Position numbers and translations under genes: made by a program. Positions 35,507 to 47,900 of a stretch of 64,000 nt of DNA are shown piece by piece. Position 1 is the stretch's first letter; every line of letters starts with the position of its first letter. The notes under the pieces were generated by a model. The model made no database searches, had not been told where the DNA came from, and worked only from the letters and a program-made list of their open reading frames with translations. Origin of the DNA: Megaustenia siamemsis (taxonomy: Eukaryota; Mollusca; Gastropoda; Stylommatophora; Ariophantidae). Location: contig JAVIAB010000046.1 of NCBI GenBank assembly GCA_032433765.1, forward strand, positions 66,493,681 through 66,557,680. Reading direction: 5' to 3'.

Positions 35507-38500
35507 TTACCTTGACACAATGGTCAGGTCCTAGAAATTGGAGTGAGCTTGGCTGTCCCAGTTGTTTGCATATATTGAGAGGAAATGAGACTATTTACCT
35601 TGACACAATGGTCAGGTCCTAGAACCTGGAGTGAGCTAGGCTGTCCCAGTTTATTGTTTGCATATATTGAGAGGAAATGAGACTATTTACCTTGACACAA
35701 TGGTCAGGTCCTAGAACCTGGAGTGAGCTTGGCTGTCCCAGTTGTTTGCATATATTGAGAGGAAATGAGACTATTTACCTTGACACAATGGTCAGGTCCT
35801 AGAACCTGGAGTGAGCTTGGCTGTCCCAGTTTATTGTTTGCATATATTGAGAGGAAATGAGACTATTTACCTTGACACAATGGTCAGGTCCTAGAACCTG
35901 GAGTGAGCTTGGCTGTCATAGTTTATTGTTTGCATATATTGAGAGGAAATGAGACTATTTACCTTGACTCAATGGTCAGGTCCTAGAACCTGGAGTGAGC
36001 TTGGCTGTCCCAATTGTTTGCATATATTGAGAGGAAATGAGACTATTTACCTTGACTCAATGGTCAGGTCCTAGAACCTGGAGTGAGCTAGGCTGTCCCA
36101 GTTGTTTGCATATATTGAGAGGAAATGAGACTATTTACCTTGACTCAATGGTCAGGTCCTAGAACCTGGAGTGAGCTAGGCTGTCCCAGTTGTTTGCATA
36201 TATTGAGAGGAAATGAGACTATTTACCTTGACACAATGGTCAGGTCCTAGAACCTGGAGTGAGCTTGGCTGTCCCAGTTTATTGTTTGCATATATTGAGA
36301 GGAAATGAGACTATTTACCTTGACACAATGGTCAGGTCCTAGAAACTGGAGTGAGCTTGGCTGTCCCAGTTTATTGTTTGCATATATTGAGAGGAAATGA
36401 GACTATTTACCTTGACTCAATGGTCAGGTCCTAGAACCTGGAGTGAGCTTGGCTGTCCCAATTGTTTGCATATATTGAGAGGAAATGAGACTATTTACCT
36501 TGACACAATGGTCAGGTCCTAGAACCTGGAGTGAGCTTGGCTGTCCCAATTGTTTGCATATATTGAGAGGAAATGAGACTATTTACCTTGACTCAATGGT
36601 CAGGTCCTAGAACCTGGAGTGAGCTTGGCTGTCCCAATTGTTTGCATATATTGAGAGGAAATGAGACTATTTACCTTGACACAATGGTCAGGTCCTAGAA
36701 CCTGGAGTGAGCTTGGCTGTCCCAATTGTTTGCATATATTGAGAGGAAATGAGACTATTTACCTTGACTCAATGGTCAGGTCCTAGAACCTGGAGTGAGC
36801 TTGGCTGTCCCAGTTGTTTGCATATATTGAGAGGAAATGAGACTATTTACCTTGACACAATGGTCAGGTCCTAGAACCTGGAGTGAGCTTGGCTGTCCCA
36901 GTTGTTTGCATATATTGAGAGGAAATGAGACTATTTACCTTGACTCAATGGTCAGGTCCTAGAACCTGGAGTGAGCTTGGCTGTCCCAGTTGTTTGCATA
37001 TATTGAGAGGAAATGAGACTATTTACCTTGACACAATGGTCAGGTCCTAGAACCTGGAGTGAGCTTGGCTGTCCCAGTTGTTTGCATATATTGAGAGGAA
37101 ATGAGACTATTTACCTTGACACAATGGTCAGGTCCTAGAACCTGGAGTGAGCTTGGCTGTCCCAGTTTATTGTTTGCATATATTGAGAGGAAATGAGACT
37201 ATTTACCTTGACACAATGGTCAGGTCCTAGAACCTGGAGTGAGCTTGGCTGTCCCAGTTGTTTGCATATATTGAGAGGAAATGAGACTATTTACCTTGAC
37301 TCAATGGTCAGGTCCTAGAACCTGGAGTGAGCTTGGCTGTCCCAGTTGTTTGCATATATTGAGAGGAAATGAGACTATTTACCTTGACACAATGGTCAGG
37401 TCCTAGAACCTGGAGTGAGCTAGGCTGTCCCAGTTGTTTGCATATATTGAGAGGAAATGAGACTATTTACCTTGACTCAATGGTCAGGTCCTAGAACCTG
37501 GAGTGAGCTTGGTTGTCCCAGTTTATTGTTTGCATATATTGAGAGGAAATGAGACTATTTACCTTGACTCAATGGTCAGGTCCTAGAACCTGGAGTGAGC
37601 TTGGTTGTCCCAGTTTATTGTTTGCATATATTGAGAGGAAATGAGACTATTTACCTTGACTCAATGGTCAGGTCCTAGAACCTGGAGTGAGCTTGGTTGT
37701 CCCAGTTTATTGTTTGCATATATTGAGAGGAAATGAGACTATTTACCTTGACACAATGGTCAGGTCCTAGAACCTGGAGTGAGCTTGGCTGTCCCAGTTG
37801 TTTGCATATATTGAGAGGAAATGAGACTATTTACCTTGACACAATGGTCAGGTCCTAGAACCTGGAGTGAGCTTGGCTGTCCCAGTTGTTTGCATATATT
37901 GAGAGGAAATGAGACTATTTACCTTGACTCAATGGTCAGGTCCTAGAACCTGGAGTGAGCTTGGCTGTCCCAGTTTATTGTTTGCATATATTGAGAGGAA
38001 ATGAGACTATTTACCTTGACTCAATGGTCAGGTCCTAGAACCTGGAGTGAGCTTGGCTGTCCCAGTTTATTGTTTGCATATATTGAGAGGAAATGAGACT
38101 ATTTACCTTGACTCAATGGTCAGGTCCTAGAACCTGGAGTGAGCTTGGCTGTCCCAGTTGTTTGCATATATTGAGAGGAAATGAGACTATTTACCTTGAC
38201 ACAATGGTCAGGTCCTAGAACCTGGAGTGAGCTTGGCTGTCCCAGTTTATTGTTTGCATATATTGAGAGGAAATGAGACTATTTACCTTGACTCAATGGT
38301 CAGGTCCTAGAAACTGGAGTGAGCTTGGCTGTCCCAGTTTATTGTTTGCATATATTGAGAGGAAATGAGACTATTTACCTTGACACAATGGTCAGGTCCT
38401 GAGCTTGGCTGTCCCAATTGTTTGCATATATTGAGAGGAAATGAGACTATTTACCTTGACACAATGGTCAGGTCCTGAGCTTGGCTGTCCCAGTTTATTG

Positions 38501-39400
38501 TTTGCATATATTGAGAGGAAATGAGACTATTTACCTTGACTCAATGGTCAGGTCCTAGAAACTGGAGTGAGCTTGGCTGTCCCAATTGTTTGCATATATT
38601 GAGAGGAAATGAGACTATTTACCTTGACTCAATGGTCAGGTCCTGAGCTAGGCTGTCCCAGTTTATTGTTTGCATATATTGAGAGGAAATGAGACTATTT
38701 ACCTTGACACAATGGTCAGGTCCTAGAACCTGGAGTGAGCTAGGCTGTCCCAGTTGTTTGCATATATTGAGAGGAAATGAGACTATTTACCTTGACTCAA
38801 TGGTCAGGTCCTGAGCTTGGCTGTCCCAATTTATTGTTTGCATATATTGAGAGGAAATGAGACTATTTACCTTGACACAATGGTCAGGTCCTGAGCTAGG
38901 CTGTCCCAGTTGTTTGCATATATTGAGAGGAAATGAGACTATTTACCTTGACACAATGGTCAGGTCCTGAGCTAGGCTGTCCCAGTTGTTTGCATATATT
39001 GAGAGGAAATGAGACTATTTACCTTGACACAATGGTCAGGTCCTGAGCTAGGCTGTCCCAGTTGTTTGCATATATTGAGAGGAAATGAGACTATTTACCT
39101 TGACACAATGGTCAGGTCCTGAGCTAGGCTGTCCCAGTTGTTTGCATATATTGAGAGGAAATGAGACTATTTACCTTGACTCAATGGTCAGGTCCTGAGC
39201 TTGGCTGTCCCAATTTATTGTTTGCATATATTGAGAGGAAATGAGACTATTTACCTTGACACAATGGTCAGGTCCTGAGCTAGGCTGTCCCAGTTGTTTG
39301 CATATATTGAGAGGAAATGAGACTATTTACCTTGACACAATGGTCAGGTCCTGAGCTAGGCTGTCCCAATTGTTTGCATATATTGAGAGGAAATGAGACT
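35507..39400. repeat. Long-to-short domain collinear with 4,140-8,030 (offset about 31.37 kb)
   Basis: Markers match in order with a constant offset: GAAATTGG 4167 and 35534 (31,367); GTCATAGTTTATTG 4548 and 35915 (31,367); CTTGGTTGTCC 6137 and 37508 (31,371); GAAACTGG 6939 and 38310 (31,371). The 4-bp drift is one extra TATT in the monomer at about 37141-37170. The change from long to short monomers follows the same order. The GGATATGAAAC variants of the first copy are absent here, so some divergence or conversion has occurred since duplication. Confidence 0.88.
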
Positions 39401-42400
39401 ATTTACCTTGACACAATGGTCAGGTCCTAGAACTGGAGTGAGCTTGGTGTCCCAGTTTATTGTTTGCATATATTGAGAGGAAATGAGACTATTTACCTTG
39501 ACACAATGGTCAGGTCCTGAGCTTGGCTGTCCCAGTTTATTGTTTGCATATATTGAGAGGAAATGAGACTATTTACCTTGACTCAATGGTCAGGTCCTGA
39601 GCTGAGCTTGGCTGTCCCAATTGTTTGCATATATTGAGAGGAAATGAGACTATTTACCTTGACTCAATGGTCAGGTCCTGAGCTAGGCTGTCCCAATTGT
39701 TTGCATATATTGAGAGGAAATGAGACTATTTACCTTGACTCAATGGTCAGGTCCTGAGCTAGGCTGTCCCAGTGCATATATTGAGAGGAAATGAGACTAA
39801 TGGTCAGGTCCTAGAACCTGGAGTGAGCTAGGCTGTCCCAGTTGTTTGCATATATTGAGAGGAAATGAGACTATTTACCTTGACTCAATGGTCAGGTCCT
39901 GAGCTTGGCTGTCCCATTTATTGTTTGCATATATTGAGAGGAAATGAGACTATTTACCTTGACACAATGGTCAGGTCCTGAGCTAGGCTGTCCCAGTTGT
40001 TTGCATATATTGAGAGGAAATGAGACTATTTACCTTGACACAATGGTCAGGTCCTGAGCTAGGCTGTCCCAGTTGTTTGCATATATTGAGAGGAAATGAG
40101 ACTATTTACCTTGACACAATGGTCAGGTCCTGAGCTAGGCTGTCCCAGTTGTTTGCATATATTGAGAGGAAATGAGACTATTTACCTTGACACAATGGTC
40201 AGGTCCTGAGCTAGGCTGTCCCAGTTGTTTGCATATATTGAGAGGAAATGAGACTATTTACCTTGACTCAATGGTCAGGTCCTGAGCTTGGCTGTCCAAT
40301 TTATTGTTTGCATATATTGAGAGGAAATGAGACTATTTACCTTGACACAATGGTCAGGTCCTGAGCTAGGCTGTCCCAGTTGTTTGCATATATTGAGAGG
40401 AAATGAGACTATTTACCTTGACACAATGGTCAGGTCCTGAGCTAGGCTGTCCCAATTGTTTGCATATATTGAGAGGAAATGAGACTATTTACCTTGACAC
40501 AATGGTCAGGTCCTGAGCTTGGCTGTCCCAATTGTTTGCATATATTGAGAGGAAATGAGACTATTTACCTTGACTCAATGGTCAGGTCCTGAGCTTGGCT
40601 GTCCCAATTGTTTGCATATATTGAGAGGAAATGAGACTATTTACCTTGACTCAATGGTCAGGTCCTGAGCTTGGCTGTCCCAGTTTATTGTTTGCATATA
40701 TTGAGAGGAAATGAGACTATTTACCTTGACTCAATGGTCAGGTCCTGAGCTTGGCTGTCCCAATTGTTTGCATATATTGAGAGGAAATGAGACTATTTAC
40801 CTTGACTCAATGGTCAGGTCCTGAGCTTGGCTGTCCCAATTGTTTGCATATATTGAGAGGAAATGAGACTATTTACCTTGACTCAATGGTCAGGTCCTGA
40901 GCTTGGCTGTCCCAATTGTTTGCATATATTGAGAGGAAATGAGACTATTTACCTTGACTCAATGGTCAGGTCCTGAGCTTGGCTGTCCCAATTGTTTGCA
41001 TATATTGAGAGGAAATGAGACTATTTACCTTGACTCAATGGTCAGGTCCTGAGCTTGGCTGTCCCAGTTTATTGTTTGCATATATTGAGAGGAAATGAGA
41101 CTATTTACCTTGACACAATGGTCAGGTCCTGAGCTTGGCTGTCCCAATTGTTTGCATATATTGAGAGGAAATGAGACTATTTACCTTGACTCAATGGTCA
41201 GGTCCTGAGCTTGGCTGTCCCAGTTTATTGTTTGCATATATTGAGAGGAAATGAGACTATTTACCTTGACTCAATGGTCAGGTCCTGAGCTTGGCTGTCC
41301 CAATTGTTTGCATATATTGAGAGGAAATGAGACTATTTACCTTGACTCAATGGTCAGGTCCTGAGCTTGGCTGTCCCAATTGTTTGCATATATTGAGAGG
41401 AAATGAGACTATTTACCTTGACTCAATGGTCAGGTCCTGAGCTTGGCTGTCCCAATTGTTTGCATATATTGAGAGGAAATGAGACTATTTACCTTGACTC
41501 AATGGTCAGGTCCTGAGCTTGGCTGTCCCAATTGTTTGCATATATTGAGAGGAAATGAGACTATTTACCTTGACTCAATGGTCAGGTCCTGAGCTTGGCT
41601 GTCCCAGTTTATTGTTTGCATATATTGAGAGGAAATGAGACTATTTACCTTGACACAATGGTCAGGTCCTGAGCTTGGCTGTCCCAATTGTTTGCATATA
41701 TTGAGAGGAAATGAGACTATTTACCTTGACTCAATGGTCAGGTCCTGAGCTTGGCTGTCCCAATTGTTTGCATATATTGAGAGGAAATGAGACTATTTAC
41801 CTTGACTCAATGGTCAGGTCCTGAGCTTGGCTGTCCCAGTTGTTTGCATATATTGAGAGGAAATGAGACTATTTACCTTGACTCAATGGTCAGGTCCTGA
41901 GCTAGGCTGTCCCAGTTGTTTGCATATATTGAGAGGAAATGAGACTATTTACCTTGACTCAATGGTCAGGTCCTGAGCTTGGCTGTCCCAATTGTTTGCA
42001 TATATTGAGAGGAAATGAGACTATTTACCTTGACTCAATGGTCAGGTCCTGAGCTTGGCTGTCCCAATTGTTTGCATATATTGAGAGGAAATGAGACTAT
42101 TTACCTTGACACAATGGTCAGGTCCTGAGCTTGGCTGTCCCAGTTGTTTGCATATATTGAGAGGAAATGAGACTATTTACCTTGACTCAATGGTCAGGTC
42201 CTGAGCTTGGCTGTCCCAGTTGTTTGCATATATTGAGAGGAAATGAGACTATTTACCTTGACTCAATGGTCAGGTCCTGAGCTAGGCTGTCCCAGTTTAT
42301 TGTTTGCATATATTGAGAGGAAATGAGACTATTTACCTTGACTCAATGGTCAGGTCCTGAGCTTGGCTGTCCCAATTGTTTGCATATATTGAGAGGAAAT

Positions 42401-43972
42401 GAGACTATTTACCTTGACTCAATGGTCAGGTCCTGAGCTTGGCTGTCCCAATTGTTTGCATATATTGAGAGGAAATGAGACTATTTACCTTGACACAATG
42501 GTCAGGTCCTGAGCTTGGCTGTCCCAGTTGTTTGCATATATTGAGAGGAAATGAGACTATTTACCTTGACTCAATGGTCAGGTCCTGAGCTTGGCTGTCC
42601 CAGTTGTTTGCATATATTGAGAGGAAATGAGACTATTTACCTTGACTCAATGGTCAGGTCCTGAGCTAGGCTGTCCCAGTTTATTGTTTGCATATATTGA
42701 GAGGAAATGAGACTATTTACCTTGACTCAATGGTCAGGTCCTGAGCTTGGCTGTCCCAATTGTTTGCATATATTGAGAGGAAATGAGACTATTTACCTTG
42801 ACTCAATGGTCAGGTCCTGAGCTAGGCTGTCCCAGTTTATTGTTTGCATATATTGAGAGGAAATGAGACTATTTACCTTGACACAATGGTCAGGTCCTAG
42901 AACCTGGAGTGAGCTTGGCTGTCCCAGTTGTTTGCATATATTGAGAGGAAATGAGACTATTTACCTTGACACAATGGTCAGGTCCTGAGCTTGGCTGTCC
43001 CAATTGTTTGCATATATTGAGAGGAAATGAGACTATTTACCTTGACACAATGGTCAGGTCATAGAACCTGGAGTGAGCTTGGCTGTCCCAGTTGTTTGCA
43101 TATATTGAGAGGAAATGAGACTATTTACCTTGACACAATGGTCAGGTCCTGAGCTTGGCTGTCCCAATTGTTTGCATATATTGAGAGGAAATGAGACTAT
43201 TTACCTTGACACAATGGTCAGGTCATAGAACCTGAGTGAGCTTGGCTGTCCCAGTTGTTTGCATATATTGAGAGGAAATGAGACTATTTACCTTGACTCA
43301 ATGGTCAGGTCCTGAGCTTGGCTGTCCCAGTTGTTTGCATATATTGAGAGGAAATGAGACTATTTACCTTGACTCAATGGTCAGGTCCTGAGCTTGGCTG
43401 TCCCAATTGTTTGCATATATTGAGAGGAAATGAGACTATTTACCTTGACACAATGGTCAGGTCCTGAGCTAGGCTGTCCCAATTGTTTGCATATATTGAG
43501 AGGAAATGAGACTATTTACCTTGACTCAATGGTCAGGTCCTGAGCTAGGCTGTCCCAATTGTTTGCATATATTGAGAGGAAATGAGACTATTTACCTTGA
43601 CACAATGGTCAGGTCCTGAGCTAGGCTGTCCCAGTTGTTTGCATATATTGAGAGGAAATGAGACTATTTACCTTGACACAATGGTCAGGTCCTAGAACCT
43701 GGAGTGAGCTTGGCTGTCCCAGTTGTTTGCATATATTGAGAGGAAATGAGACTATTTACCTTGACTCAATGGTCAGGTCCTAGAACCTGGAGTGAGCTTG
43801 GCTGTCCCAGTTGTTTGCATATATTGAGAGGAAATGAGACTATTTACCTTGACACAATGGTCAGGTCCTAGAACCTGGAGTGAGCTAGGCTGTCCCAGTT
43901 GTTTGCATATATTGAGAGGAAATGAGACTATTTACCTTGACTCAATGGTCAGGTCCTAGAACCTGGAGTGAG
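37508..43972. repeat. Higher-order block copy D, 6,465 bp, mosaic
   Basis: Opens with a CTTGGTTGTCC triplet at 37508, 37600 and 37692, and ends at the next triplet (43973). Its left part matches copy A (GAAACTGG at +802), the defective cluster at 39.4-39.8 kb follows, and its right part matches the middle of copy C and the tail of copy B. The tail markers GGTCATAGAACC at 43060 and 43224 have the same 164-bp spacing as 13370 and 13534. It is longer than any first-half copy because segments from different copies are joined. Confidence 0.78.
39420..39825. repeat. Cluster of defective monomers at a domain junction
   Basis: Four abnormal structures fall within 400 bp: AGAACTGGAGTG with AGCTTGGTGTCCC (about 39430-39455), a duplicated GAGCTGAGCTTGG (about 39600), CCCAGTGCATATATTG lacking about 5 bp (about 39768), and GAGACTAATGGTCAGG lacking about 14 bp between two A residues (about 39795). 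Left of the cluster the sequence follows the 31.37-kb offset; right of it, it follows copy C at 24,405 bp (shared CCCATTTATTG at 15508 and 39913). The cluster therefore marks the switch. Confidence 0.8.
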
Positions 43973-46900
43973 CTTGGTTGTCCCAGTTTATTGTTTGCAT
44001 ATATTGAGAGGAAATGAGACTATTTACCTTGACTCAATGGTCAGGTCCTAGAACCTGGAGTGAGCTTGGTTGTCCCAGTTTATTGTTTGCATATATTGAG
44101 AGGAAATGAGACTATTTACCTTGACTCAATGGTCAGGTCCTAGAACCTGGAGTGAGCTTGGTTGTCCCAGTTTATTGTTTGCATATATTGAGAGGAAATG
44201 AGACTATTTACCTTGACACAATGGTCAGGTCCTAGAACCTGGAGTGAGCTTGGCTGTCCCAGTTGTTTGCATATATTGAGAGGAAATGAGACTATTTACC
44301 TTGACACAATGGTCAGGTCCTAGAACCTGGAGTGAGCTTGGCTGTCCCAGTTGTTTGCATATATTGAGAGGAAATGAGACTATTTACCTTGACTCAATGG
44401 TCAGGTCCTAGAACCTGGAGTGAGCTTGGCTGTCCCAGTTTATTGTTTGCATATATTGAGAGGAAATGAGACTATTTACCTTGACTCAATGGTCAGGTCC
44501 TAGAACCTGGAGTGAGCTTGGCTGTCCCAGTTTATTGTTTGCATATATTGAGAGGAAATGAGACTATTTACCTTGACTCAATGGTCAGGTCCTAGAACCT
44601 GGAGTGAGCTTGGCTGTCCCAGTTGTTTGCATATATTGAGAGGAAATGAGACTATTTACCTTGACACAATGGTCAGGTCCTAGAACCTGGAGTGAGCTTG
44701 GCTGTCCCAGTTTATTGTTTGCATATATTGAGAGGAAATGAGACTATTTACCTTGACTCAATGGTCAGGTCCTAGAAACTGGAGTGAGCTTGGCTGTCCC
44801 AGTTTATTGTTTGCATATATTGAGAGGAAATGAGACTATTTACCTTGACACAATGGTCAGGTCCTGAGCTTGGCTGTCCCAATTGTTTGCATATATTGAG
44901 AGGAAATGAGACTATTTACCTTGACACAATGGTCAGGTCCTGAGCTTGGCTGTCCCAGTTTATTGTTTGCATATATTGAGAGGAAATGAGACTATTTACC
45001 TTGACTCAATGGTCAGGTCCTAGAAACTGGAGTGAGCTTGGCTGTCCCAATTGTTTGCATATATTGAGAGGAAATGAGACTATTTACCTTGACTCAATGG
45101 TCAGGTCCTGAGCTAGGCTGTCCCAGTTTATTGTTTGCATATATTGAGAGGAAATGAGACTATTTACCTTGACACAATGGTCAGGTCCTAGAACCTGGAG
45201 TGAGCTAGGCTGTCCCAGTTGTTTGCATATATTGAGAGGAAATGAGACTATTTACCTTGACTCAATGGTCAGGTCCTGAGCTAGGCTGTCCCAGTTGTTT
45301 GCATATATTGAGAGGAAATGAGACTATTTACCTTGACACAATGGTCAGGTCCTGAGCTAGGCTGTCCCAGTTGTTTGCATATATTGAGAGGAAATGAGAC
45401 TATTTACCTTGACACAATGGTCAGGTCCTGAGCTAGGCTGTCCCAGTTGTTTGCATATATTGAGAGGAAATGAGACTATTTACCTTGACTCAATGGTCAG
45501 GTCCTGAGCTAGGCTGTCCCAGTTGTTTGCATATATTGAGAGGAAATGAGACTATTTACCTTGACTCAATGGTCAGGTCCTGAGCTTGGCTGTCCCAATT
45601 TATTGTTTGCATATATTGAGAGGAAATGAGACTATTTACCTTGACACAATGGTCAGGTCCTGAGCTAGGCTGTCCCAGTTGTTTGCATATATTGAGAGGA
45701 AATGAGACTATTTACCTTGACACAATGGTCAGGTCCTGAGCTAGGCTGTCCCAATTGTTTGCATATATTGAGAGGAAATGAGACTATTTACCTTGACACA
45801 ATGGTCAGGTCCTGAGCTTGGCTGTCCCAATTGTTTGCATATATTGAGAGGAAATGAGACTATTTACCTTGACTCAATGGTCAGGTCCTGAGCTTGGCTG
45901 TCCCAATTGTTTGCATATATTGAGAGGAAATGAGACTATTTACCTTGACTCAATGGTCAGGTCCTGAGCTTGGCTGTCCCAGTTTATTGTTTGCATATAT
46001 TGAGAGGAAATGAGACTATTTACCTTGACTCAATGGTCAGGTCCTGAGCTTGGCTGTCCCAATTGTTTGCATATATTGAGAGGAAATGAGACTATTTACC
46101 TTGACTCAATGGTCAGGTCCTGAGCTTGGCTGTCCCAATTGTTTGCATATATTGAGAGGAAATGAGACTATTTACCTTGACTCAATGGTCAGGTCCTGAG
46201 CTTGGCTGTCCCAATTGTTTGCATATATTGAGAGGAAATGAGACTATTTACCTTGACTCAATGGTCAGGTCCTGAGCTTGGCTGTCCCAATTGTTTGCAT
46301 ATATTGAGAGGAAATGAGACTATTTACCTTGACTCAATGGTCAGGTCCTGAGCTTGGCTGTCCCAATTGTTTGCATATATTGAGAGGAAATGAGACTATT
46401 TACCTTGACTCAATGGTCAGGTCCTGAGCTTGGCTGTCCCAATTGTTTGCATATATTGAGAGGAAATGAGACTATTTACCTTGACTCAATGGTCAGGTCC
46501 TGAGCTTGGCTGTCCCAGTTGTTTGCATATATTGAGAGGAAATGAGACTATTTACCTTGACTCAATGGTCAGGTCCTGAGCTAGGCTGTCCCAGTTGTTT
46601 GCATATATTGAGAGGAAATGAGACTATTTACCTTGACTCAATGGTCAGGTCCTGAGCTTGGCTGTCCCAATTGTTTGCATATATTGAGAGGAAATGAGAC
46701 TATTTACCTTGACTCAATGGTCAGGTCCTGAGCTTGGCTGTCCCAGTTGTTTGCATATATTGAGAGGAAATGAGACTATTTACCTTGACTCAATGGTCAG
46801 GTCCTGAGCTAGGCTGTCCCAGTTGTTTGCATATATTGAGAGGAAATGAGACTATTTACCTTGACTCAATGGTCAGGTCCTGAGCTTGGCTGTCCCAGTT

Positions 46901-47900
46901 GTTTGCATATATTGAGAGGAAATGAGACTATTTACCTTGACTCAATGGTCAGGTCCTGAGCTTGGCTGTCCCAATTGTTTGCATATATTGAGAGGAAATG
47001 AGACTATTTACCTTGACTCAATGGTCAGGTCCTGAGCTTGGCTGTCCCAATTGTTTGCATATATTGAGAGGAAATGAGACTATTTACCTTGACACAATGG
47101 TCAGGTCCTGAGCTTGGCTGTCCCAATTGTTTGCATATATTGAGAGGAAATGAGACTATTTACCTTGACTCAATGGTCAGGTCCTGAGCTTGGCTGTCCC
47201 AGTTGTTTGCATATATTGAGAGGAAATGAGACTATTTACCTTGACTCAATGGTCAGGTCCTGAGCTAGGCTGTCCCAGTTTATTGTTTGCATATATTGAG
47301 AGGAAATGAGACTATTTACCTTGACTCAATGGTCAGGTCCTGAGCTTGGCTGTCCCAATTGTTTGCATATATTGAGAGGAAATGAGACTATTTACCTTGA
47401 CTCAATGGTCAGGTCCTGAGCTAGGCTGTCCCAGTTTATTGTTTGCATATATTGAGAGGAAATGAGACTATTTACCTTGACACAATGGTCAGGTCCTAGA
47501 ACCTGGAGTGAGCTTGGCTGTCCCAGTTGTTTGCATATATTGAGAGGAAATGAGACTATTTACCTTGACACAATGGTCAGGTCCTGAGCTTGGCTGTCCC
47601 AATTGTTTGCATATATTGAGAGGAAATGAGACTATTTACCTTGACACAATGGTCAGGTCATAGAACCTGGAGTGAGCTTGGCTGTCCCAGTTGTTTGCAT
47701 ATATTGAGAGGAAATGAGACTATTTACCTTGACACAATGGTCAGGTCCTGAGCTTGGCTGTCCCAATTGTTTGCATATATTGAGAGGAAATGAGACTATT
47801 TACCTTGACACAATGGTCAGGTCATAGAACCTGGAGTGAGCTTGGCTGTCCCAGTTGTTTGCATATATTGAGAGGAAATGAGACTATTTACCTTGACTCA
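43973..47900. repeat. Higher-order block copy E, counterpart of copy C (approximate right end)
   Basis: Triplet CTTGGTTGTCC at 43973, 44065 and 44157; GAAACTGG at 44775; CCCAATTTATTG at about 45594; GGTCATAGAACC at 47659 and 47823. Offsets to copy C are 29,689 at the start, 29,782 at GAAACTGG (one extra 92-bp monomer plus one base), 29,703 at CCCAATTTATTG (the 79-bp CCCATTTATTG monomer of copy C is absent) and 29,548 at the tail. Each change equals whole monomers or small known indels. Confidence 0.82.
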
